From assembly GCA_023053575.1 (NCBI GenBank), contig JAKZAP010000018.1:13916202-13980201 (forward strand): a stretch of 64,000 nucleotides of DNA, in the 5' to 3' direction. The notes under the pieces are model-generated. The model was given only the letters and a program-made list of their open reading frames with translations. It had not been told where the DNA came from and searched no databases. Shown here in pieces: positions 55,954-64,000 of this stretch. The DNA comes from Branchinecta lynchi. Lineage: Eukaryota; Arthropoda; Branchiopoda; Anostraca; Branchinectidae. The translations under genes were made by a program, and so were the position numbers. Numbering within the stretch: position 1 is the stretch's first letter; every line of letters starts with the position of its first letter.

Positions 55954-56337
55954 ATGAGAGGGTGTAACTACGGGCTTGGACGGAAAAGATCAAGCGACGA
56001 GGCCTATGGATACGTCCGGCGTGATTTGACCGAATTTTTCCAGATTTCTCATTGCAATTACCACAACGTACCTTCTGATATATGTCTGAGGTTCAACAAA
56101 AGTAGCCTGCGTGGAAATGAATTAAAGTTGTATGGTTTGGCAAACATATATTGGCCGATGGTATTTCCAGTAGTCCACCGACCGATAAGCTACTGGAACG
56201 CCATGCCATCTAAACTCGTACCAGGCGGTTTTGTCAACAGTTTGAAGGATTCTCTCGGCAACTTCTACGCCGAGAGAATAAAGGACAGTCAAACAAATCT
56301 TCATTTTAAATTAATCTGTAGGCTACATACTTTTTGA
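55954..56337 (+). mobile_element. LINE C-terminal relic
   Basis: Frame of 127 codons ending FPVVHRPISYWNAMPSKLVP then GGFVNSLKDSLGNFY, the final segment of many LINE ORFs (R-x-VxxWNxLPxxVVxxxSxxxFKxxLxxx). No catalytic part. It begins just upstream of the first acidic Vav exon, on the opposite strand. Confidence 0.6.
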
Positions 56338-56812
56338 AGGAATGGAACAAGCATTAGAGCTTTTATACTATTTTTGAAAGTTTTTTTCTAGGTTTAATCG
56401 ATACGAGTATAATACATGTAATGATTAGGTGCGTCATTTAGCGGGGATGGACGGGTAGCTACTAGTCCCCCAAGCTGCGCCGAAAGTCGGCGGCGCGCCG
56501 CCGTTGGGGTCGGAGGCCCGCCGGTAAAATTCTGACGCCGTATCTTTTTAGGTGATATGTGTACAATTCTGTTTCCGTTGGGCTTTATCTTCCCTAGGCT
56601 CAAGGTTGTTGTTCGATTTTTGCTCATCCGCAAGTGCACTAACAGAAAAGTCTTCGGTTGTGGCAGCAGTGTAAGAGTGACAATTTTTACCAAAAATTGC
56701 ATGTTGGCTCCGAACCATGTAAAGAAAGTGCCAAATAGCGTCTGTGCTGCCTGTCGGTTTGTCACTCTGTCTAGCTTTTGATAGTTTGGATAGACAGTTC
56801 CGGAGAAGCTAG

Positions 56813-57192
56813 AGGCGTAGTCTCGCCGTTCACGAGGACTACTCGGGGAATCAAGGGAAACGGCGAGAATCCAGGGAGTCACTCCACGCGGACTCCGCGT
56901 ACGAAAAACAACAAGAACACGGGGCATGCTTCCAAAATTGATCTTGTTCTTAATAAAAAATATGCAGTTGACGAAATTAATCTGGATCCACTTTTGAATT
57001 AATTTTTGCACCGATACCAGCAAAATTTGATTCCCCTCCGAATCAGAAAGGGAGTCCTTTTTGGTGATGGTTATGATAATCCGAGCATTCACCGTCTGTT
57101 GGGACTCGTGAAAATACGGGGATTGGGTCCCTGGGACAAACAAAAACGCAGGGACTCTTCAAAACGAGTCCTCGGGGAACGGCGAAAATACG
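56813..57192. mobile_element. MITE-like element, family H (copy 1)
   Basis: Ends aggcgtagtctcgccgttc and gaacggcgaaaatacgcct are inverted. The interior contains gactcc/ggagtc repeats and a unique AT-rich centre (ttgatcttgttcttaataaa…). A reversed copy lies at 63173-63592. Confidence 0.75.
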
Positions 57193-57204
57193 CCTTGTGT
57201 CTAA

Positions 57205-57470
57205 TTTTGCTAGTCCCGGCATTTCTACAGAAGCTAGGACTATGAAGGACTATAAAGGACCCAGAGCTGGTGGACTCGGGACTCTGGACTCGTCTCGAGA
57301 CGCCTTTTTCAAGGACTCGGACTCGTCCTTTACGGAGCTGTCCGTCCGCCAGAGCTGTGGACTCGGACTCTGGACCCGTCTCGAGACGCCTTTAAGGACT
57401 CGAGCTTGTGTAGGACTGTGTAGGACTTGTGTAGGACTTGTGTAGGATTTGCTGGATTCGCATCAGCTCT
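57205..57470 (+). repeat. ggactc-rich simple-like repeat
   Basis: Imperfect tandem ggactcgggactctggactcg units, twice including tctcgagacgcctt, then four tgtgtaggactt repeats (57410-57450). Adjacent to family H and sharing its gactc motif. Confidence 0.6.
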
Positions 57471-57539
57471 GAAAGGACCCGACTGATACTCGATGAAACC
57501 TTGGGACGTGGGAATCCAGGACCGTGTGACCTGCGTGCA

Positions 57540-57720
57540 TCGCGAAAACGGTCATGGGTCCTAGACAGCCGGGATTTGAACCTAAGACCTTCGGCTTTCA
57601 AGGCCACTGCTCCACCACTGAGGTACAGAGGGGCTTTTGAACTTAGTTTGCAGACCACTACAATGGTCACGAAGAAGCAGGCCATAGGAACAGTGATCCC
57701 GCCGAAAAACAAATATCTAA
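57540..57720 (-). repeat. tRNA-derived SINE (minus-strand copy)
   Basis: On the minus strand: head ggcgggatcactgttcctat…gtagtggtctgcaaact, then tRNA-like cccctctgtacctcagtggt and B box ggttcaaatcccgg. The anticodon position reads gaaa rather than tgta, so it derives from a different tRNA-like variant or has mutated. Confidence 0.6.
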
Positions 57721-58539
57721 GCGCTTCACAAACCCATGTCACGGGAGTAGATAGTAGATGGATTTTACACGAGGTACTTGTCCTGAGACAAATAAACCAG
57801 CTATTTGTCACGGTAAAGTAACTTGAATCACCCATCTGAGACCCATAGTCTTTGTACCGTCCAAGTGTCATCCCAACCCCTGCATTCCTTTGCCTCGAAT
57901 GTTCCAAAATTGTTCGCATGTTCCAAACATAGAATCCCTATATTCCATAGCAACGTTCCAAAATCAACGTTCCCCTCGCCCCCCGTTGAGGAATATCGCT
58001 GACGTGACCAGGATAAGTCAGATATGAAATTTTGTCCCTGAAATTTCGTGGCTCGCATAAGGGTCCAACAAGTGGAGCGATTTGAATGAACCTTTAAAGG
58101 TACAGAGATCATATGCCTTAGACATATCTTAAGGTGCGAACAGGATCCGACCACGGGGGGGGGGGATTTACCGGAAGTTCCCCAGAAAATGCTCAGGTTT
58201 GAGTGAACGATAGGTGGCAAGAGAAAATGCTTCAGATGATCCAGTTAGGAGCCCAGACCAGATTTGGTCGCGGTGTATGGGGGGTTGGAAAGGGGTACCC
58301 GAAATCTTGTGCAGGTCTAGGGCCGTAGCGAGTGGATTTCTTGGGTTGAAACTTGGAAGGTTGGCGATGGCTTGGAGGCGATGTCGGAAATTTTCAGACT
58401 TGAGTGAAGCTAGATATACTAATTCTAGCTCTGAACTGCATTTTTGGACGGCAGGTTGTTCTGTGAAGTTCTCTTCTACTTTCTAGTACCACTTACTCTT
58501 AACAAGTGCCATATGAGCTGGTAGCTCTTGTTCAATATA

Positions 58540-59040
58540 TGAAGTTATTGGAGCCAGCACTGGTGCATGACCGATTGAGTTTCAGTAGGGACGTTCAGTA
58601 TGGCTAGTGGTGCTAGTGTCGCTGCTATTCGAGTTCGTGTCACCTTTTTCAAGACTCGGGGCTACTGTCTAGTGTTATTTTGCTCTGGTAAAAATGTACG
58701 TTAAAGAAGGCGAAGGCGGCTCGGGACAGCGCTGCTGCTCTTTTTTGACAGTGCAAAACGGACGTGACAGCTGCATTTTATTTGCCCTATATCGGCCAGA
58801 GCAAAGTAACAATAGGGAGTAGCGCCAAGACTTGAAAAAAAGTGACGCACACTCGAATAGCAAACACTAGCACCACTAGCGATAGTGAACGTCCCTATTG
58901 AAACTCAATCAGTCGTGCACCAGCGCTGGCTCCAATTACTCCATATTCTGGACACAGCAAAAAAAGATACAACCTCCCCTGTTCGTTCGATGTGTGTAGA
59001 CCGCGTCTAAACTTATAAAAAATTTGCTAAGCCAGCAAGT
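58540..59040. repeat. Foldback repeat family L (copy 4)
   Basis: Two arms, 58545-58690 (gagccagcactggtgcatga… attttgctctg) and 58795-58985 (agagcaaagtaacaataggg … ggctccaattactccatatt), pair with each other around a 100-bp spacer. Confidence 0.7.
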
Positions 59041-59099
59041 TTAAGCCAACTAAAAAGTTTGAGTTCAAGCTTTAACTCTCATTAAACTTGACATTCATA

Positions 59100-59755
59100 A
59101 ATTATCTGTACGTAGAAATACTCTTTCAAACAAATTTGGAGCTAAGATAACGTGTTGTCCCCAGATGACCCATCTATTCCCCCCTCCCCTCCCGTCTTCC
59201 GTGCGTCGGTCCGAGAGGAATACTGGCAATAAGTTTTCCCCATATCCCGCTAATTCTTCTACCCAATTTTTACGTAGTTTCATTCCATCATTTATTTCTG
59301 GTAATTTCTTGTAAGTGTATTAGTTAATTTGTTTCTTGTATGTCTGTGTATTTTGCAAATTTGTATTCCTTTTCTAGCTTTTAGCTATTCGGATTAAACT
59401 TGATTGATTGATTGATTGAAACTAAGCCACTATGCCAGCACTAAGAGATAACGGGCACTTAGTTATATAGATACGGCTCATTTCCTCTGACTATCTCTCG
59501 TTACCTCTGATCTTTCCTCCCATCGTCCGTGCGTCAGTCAGAGAGGAACACTGGCAATTAGTTTCTACCGTCTCCTACCAATTCGTCAACCTAATTTGTA
59601 CACAGATTCATTCCAACATTTACTTCAGGTCATATCTTGTAAAGTGTCTTAGTTAATTTGTTGTCATTTTTATGTATTTCTCGCAGATATTTTATAGACC
59701 TGATCTACTTTTAAGCTATATGGAAATTAAATTGGATTGATTGATTGATCACTTC
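59100..59755. repeat. Tandem pair of retroposon 3' ends with ttga tails
   Basis: 59200-59416 and 59525-59748 share gtccgtgcgtc…gagaggaa, tggcaat, agttaatttgttt and end in ttgattgattgattg. This looks like two insertions of the same 3'-truncated non-LTR retroposon. Confidence 0.65.
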
Positions 59756-60535
59756 AAGTCTAATTAATCACCCTTGGTCGTCAATAAGGTTAACGTATCA
59801 AAACAAGGATCCAAACATTTGCGACGAGGAATAAATGCGGTAGAACAGGGGTACTATCTTGAGAAGAGAATCGGGAGTCCCGTCTCAATCGTTTTCCGTG
59901 GCTTTCCCACAACTATCCGATTTTTGCGAGAACTCGCGGAAAAACTTCCTATCTTTCCGCTACTCCTCATCTCGTTTCTTATCCACCAACTGCACTGCGG
60001 TTTACTCTGCCAACGGATTCTGACAATCTTCTCCGAACACCAGTTCTGTCACTTGCACATCATCAAAACGGGGGGGGGGGGGGGGCTGATTTCCCAAGCG
60101 AGAAATTAAGTGTTGCAACATTCTGGAGATATTAAGCGCGAAACTCGCTGCGACATGGACATGCCAAGACTGTCAGGGAAGAAAAGGAAGAGTTGTTACA
60201 TAATCTTTTCAAATTCAACCTTTACATCGGTAAAAATTGAGGGAGGGGAATTACGAAATCGGTAAAGAAAATTTTGTTTTTTTCCGAGTTGTTGCGTCAT
60301 AGAACTAGTGACAAGTTTGCTTCTTTTTTCTATTTATTTAACTAAATCGACGGCCAACGAAGGCTACCTAAATCTTAAAAAAAAATAAAAAAAATAAACA
60401 ACAACACATTACAATACATTACTCAAAACCGGGTTGCAAAACAGCAACTTCCCCCACGACAACACTATTGGGATTGGGTTTTGAAATATTTAAACCAGAT
60501 AATAAACAGATGGCAGTTTGCACGTATTATTCTTA

Positions 60536-60760
60536 ATTTCCGTGACATGGGAATGTGAACTGGTTATATGAATTTGCCTTAGGGCCGGATCAAACTTCTA
60601 CCAGACTACTGTAGTGGTTTGCGAACTCTGTTCACAAGCCGCTCGGTAGCTCAAATGGTAAGAGCGCCTGCCTTGTAAGCAGAGGGTTCTGGGTTCAAAT
60701 CCCGGCAGAGGAGCATTTTTGTCTTTCAGTTCACTACTTATAAAATGTTCCACTAGAAAG
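60536..60760 (+). repeat. tRNA-derived SINE with 5' head (best-preserved tRNA part)
   Basis: Head ccgtgacatgggaatgtgaa…cgaactctgttcaca, then 60641-60718 tRNA-like: A box tagctcaaatgg, anticodon loop cttgtaa (TGT, Thr), B box ggttcaaatcc. The 5' and 3' acceptor ends pair only in part, so it is not a working tRNA gene. Confidence 0.7.
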
Positions 60761-61059
60761 TGATTCCGACTTTGCTTTCCAGCTCGCGAACATCCTCCTC
60801 TAGAGGAGCTTTAATGCGTATGGTTATAAAATCTTGGTGACGTAAAAGAAGAACAAATTATGGTATTTGTGATTTAAATGTTATTACTTGACGAAAATCA
60901 AAGAATAGTTTGATTTATCCAACCCCAATCGTGCAGCAAAAACAGCGACCATGTCCAAAATTAAATCTCGAACTAGTTTTTTCCTCTACAGTGATATTTG
61001 AAAGGAATTTGCCCGAATAAGATATTTATAGTCGGCAGAAGCTTCAGTTATTTATTACA

Positions 61060-61180
61060 GGTTTGTTTCCTTCCCCGACCTTGACCCTTAAGATTGACAG
61101 CCTGACGAGGACCCTTACCAAGAAGGGCCGAAATATCGCTGATGAACCATCGTAGCTGACATATCCATGTATACATTAAG
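61060..61180. mobile_element. Half copy of family D foldback
   Basis: One arm only: gtttgtttccttccccgacc, cctgacgaggacccttacca, gggccgaaatatcgctgatg. Confidence 0.7.
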
Positions 61181-61661
61181 TAAGTAATTTATTTATAACC
61201 CGCCGTTTTCAGAAAGCGGAGTAAATGAAGAAAGTAAATAAAACACATATACATACACATAAAGACACTTAATTTCAATCGTCGGCCAGGAAGCAGTGTA
61301 GAAGGTCGTGCGCTGGTTGGGTTCTGTTGTCAATGATTTTTGATAGCGACGAAGAAACATCCAAAAGGGTATTATTTGAATATATCTATCTGACCGTTCC
61401 GGCTACCATAGCCCCGGAAAAAATAAAATTCTTACCCAGCGAAGTCTTCAAGATGTCTATAAATGCTCTCTTCTTCAACATCTTGCCCGTTCTGATTTGT
61501 TGGAAATCCCCTAAAAAAAAAAAATCTTTAATTTAAAAATAAAATTTTGCTTTAAGACATGCTATAGCGGACATTTTTTGGTGTTGCTCGCCTCAACCTC
61601 AACAATGAAAAAATAACTATCATACGTAAATATTCTTTGAGCCCAACCTTACTTTGAAACA

Positions 61662-61969
61662 TTTATTCCAACAATGTTTTCAACGGATACGTCAGCTACG
61701 ATTCTTCATCAGCGATATTTCGGCCCTTCTTGGCAAGGGTCCTCGTCAGGCTCACAGGCTGTCAATCCTCTTGTTCAACTTCGGGGAAGGAAACAAACCT
61801 GTATGATTACAGGATTACAGTGATGATTACAGGTTTGTTTCCTTCCCCGAAGTTGAACAAGAGGATTGACAGCCTGTGAGCCTGACGAGGACCCTTGCCA
61901 AGAAGGGCCGAAATATCGCTGATGAAGAATCGTAGCTAACGTATCCGTTGAAAACATTGTTGGAATAAA
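61662..61969. mobile_element. Near-perfect 308-bp palindrome, family D (copy 2)
   Basis: tttattccaacaatgttttc at the left end is the exact complement of the right end, and the arms match inward almost without error to a short centre near 61815-61820. A 12-bp direct repeat aactatcatacg stands at 61615-61626 and 61968-61979, possibly a target duplication with extra sequence at the left. Confidence 0.9.
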
Positions 61970-62099
61970 CTATCATACGACCAAGGACTTATCCCGGAGG
62001 GAGGAAGGGGGGGGGGACTCTGGAGCCCCCTAAAAAAACATACAAAAATAATTGTTTTTTATGGGCTTTAACCTCTAATATATATTCATGTTCCACTGT

Positions 62100-63170
62100 C
62101 CTACACGCAGGGAGAATACCCCTCCCAAATAATATTAATAATAATAATTTATTGAATCCAGCATACCACACATAAAGATTAACGGAAGTAGCCTTTTCTT
62201 GAGGAAAAAAATCGAGGTAGCCTACTACTCAATCTGCAACGATGCTCCTGGCTCCTGGATGATGGTTCTCCATGTAAGGTCTGGAGCTGAGTACAAAAAA
62301 TGCATCTGTTTCCTGGTTAGTTTGAACCCATCCTCACGCGATAAGGGATGCAGCAGTCTACGGTAAATCTCTGCTTTTTGGATAGACTATGCGAGCGCAA
62401 GTTACTCTCTGACAAATGCTAGCTAGCCTAGCAACGACCTTACCTACTACAAAGGAATTCTGACTGATGGTTTTCTGAACTTAACACTCGTATCATCAAA
62501 ACTTTATTGGGTTTGGGTCCCCTGCATTGATCCTGCAAGTCTGAGCAGGTCACTACGGCTACAAGTAGATTCATAGTCTCTAAACTGAAGCTTATTTGGC
62601 ACCTAACATGTTGTATATATTTTTTATTTTTAACTCGGATCAGTTCGATTCCTCAAAATTTCTTAGAGCTATTTAGAGGCGAAAGCGATTTATGCTTCGG
62701 TATCGAAGTTATGACTTTCCACTGCGTGAGTCGAGCACGCCATGCAATAAGGCTGTTCTTCATCTGAGGCGGCAAAGTAAATTCCTGGGTTTTTCACGCA
62801 TGAAGGATGGCTTTGCTTCCTCAAATCTGCCTTAAACGAAGCACAGCATTATCGCATGGCACGCTCACGAGCACACTCGCTAGATATTTATCTTTGTATA
62901 TTTTAATTTGTAGATTCAAGGGAATAAATATGCCACCTGTCGGGTGTAAATACGCGCTTAAAGGACCCCTGTTACTTATTCTGCCTTTTATATTATCACT
63001 AGCTCTCTAGTGGAATAATTTAATTAGCTCCTGAAGTCCTCGCCTTTCGCCATTGTTTCGTTTTGTACCTGCGACTTTTTAGAGCTTTCTTGGCTTTGCC
63101 GAGTTTTGCCAGTCACGCGACTCAAACTTCGCCCAAATCTTCAAGGTCCGTCGATAGCTCTTTCACACAT
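62100..63170. other. No gene recognised
   Basis: AT-rich sequence. aataatattaataataataa lies at 62130. Around 63055-63170 a block matches 28720-28980 and 52690-52790 (dispersed repeat). No CH-domain coding segment was seen on the minus strand. Confidence 0.5.
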
Positions 63171-63172
63171 AA

Positions 63173-63592
63173 GGCGTATTCTCGTCGTTCCCTGAGGACT
63201 CCACTTGAGGAGTCCCCGCGTTTTTGTTTGTCCCGGGGACTCACTCCCCTTTTTCTCGTGAGTCCCCACGGACGGGGAATGCTCCGATTATCATCACCAT
63301 CATTAAAAAGGACTCCCTTTCATATTCGGAGAGGAATCAATTTTTGCTGGTCTTGGTGCAATATAAAATTAATTAAAAACAGTCAGAATAAAAAAAAACA
63401 AAATTAAAGTGGATCAAGACCAATTTCGTCAACTGCATATTTTTTTCGAACAAAATCCGTTTTGGAAGCATTCCCCGTGTTCTCGCTGTTTTCTGTACGC
63501 GGAGTCCGCGTTGAGTGACTCCCTTTATTCTCGCCGTTCCCTTCGATTCCCCGAGGAGTCCTTGAGGAACGGCGAGAATACGCCTATAAGGA
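63173..63592. mobile_element. MITE-like element, family H (copy 2, reversed)
   Basis: aggcgtattctcgtcgttcc and ggaacggcgagaatacgcct are inverted ends. The interior is the reverse of 56813-57192 including gcattccccgtgttctcg and atttcgtcaactgcatattt. Confidence 0.8.
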
Positions 63593-63817
63593 CACAAGAC
63601 GCTTCATAGTGTTGCTTTTCATTCTGGAACACACGGTAGGCCATCAGGTCTATCCATAAAGTCTACCAGCCGCCGGTATATTCAAATGTATTTAAACCAT
63701 AATGTTTCTTACGTGTGTTCTAAAAAAAAGTATTACTGAATGAGCTCCTTACTTGTATGTTCGCTCCCATAGGCCGCATGGCTTTTTTTTAAGTATTACT
63801 GAATGAGTTCCTTACAG

Positions 63818-63993
63818 GCCCATATCCAGGAATTTTTTTCGGGGCGGGGGGGGGTCATTGCCTGCTGGTCGGACAAAAAAGTACAAATAACACATAGATC
63901 AGAGGGAAAAGCCTATAAAAATCATTATTTGTGTATGTTTCGGGGGGGGGGGGTCAAACCCCTACCCCCCCCCCCCCCCCTGGATACGGCCTT
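63818..63993. mobile_element. Short element with G-run and C-run arms, family P (copy 2)
   Basis: Same as 41800-41987: aggcccatatccaggaattt…, G runs at about 63845 and 63942, core cctgctggtcggacaaaaaa, a C16 run near 63965 and the end ggatacggcctt. Preceded by a direct repeat aagtattactgaatgag at 63729 and 63790. Confidence 0.75.
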
Positions 63994-64000
63994 GGCTCCT

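Noticed and set aside
59774..60109. 111-codon plus-strand open frame running into a G16 tract.
   Set aside because: Ends in poly-Gly from the homopolymer, no family resemblance, and the minus strand gives no CH domain.
60641..60718. tRNA-Thr(TGT) gene.
   Set aside because: Acceptor stem pairs only partly, and the sequence is embedded in a SINE with other copies at 14760 and 57540.
61327..61536. Plus-strand frame or its minus-strand partner as a CH-domain exon.
   Set aside because: No match to CH helices and no splice sites in the needed phase.

Overview
The window is nuclear DNA of an animal, probably a non-vertebrate metazoan. The coding content is spliced, with GT-AG introns of 0.1 to 10 kb, and everything between the exons is packed with short inverted-repeat transposons, decayed LINE fragments, tRNA-derived SINEs and very long G/C homopolymer runs. 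The phylum cannot be fixed from the sequence alone. A Vav-family exchange factor without an N-terminal SH3 domain points to an invertebrate.

Two genes are visible. On the minus strand, 16 exons spread from 55935 down to 7941 encode most of a Vav guanine-nucleotide exchange factor: the acidic tyrosine-rich region, DH, PH, C1, a short linker, SH2 and most of the C-terminal SH3. All 16 exons join in phase (2182 coding bases, 727 codons plus one split codon). The N-terminal CH domain was not found and probably lies beyond 64000; the last SH3 strand and stop codon were not found either. On the plus strand, 4046-5287 is one uninterrupted frame for a LAP1/LULL1-like protein (torsin-activating, single-pass nuclear envelope/ER protein). 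It faces Vav tail to tail. The two genes have no obvious functional link.

Layout: 1-370 LINE reverse-transcriptase relic; 800-1700 AT-rich repeat; 2131-2330 LINE relic; 2554-4020 a transposon (family A) with an internal 137-bp tandem array; 4046-5287 LAP1-like gene; 5310-5609 foldback element; 7941-18682 Vav SH3, SH2, linker and C1 exons; 22362-33087 PH exons; 34880-37659 a 2.8-kb hAT-like element with a perfect 8-bp target duplication; 38186-42867 DH exons 2-4; 44705-46375 an element made of ~430-bp tandem units; 52343-55935 first DH exon and acidic exons; 56-64 kb repeats only.

Noteworthy points: four Vav introns start with a C13-C22 tract 7 to 29 bases after the 5' splice site; a 23-nt microexon is inferred in the acidic region; a decayed tandem copy of an SH2 exon would create a stop codon exactly at the splice junction; and at least ten families of foldback/MITE-like repeats crowd the exon borders. 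No new enzymatic or defence system was recognised.
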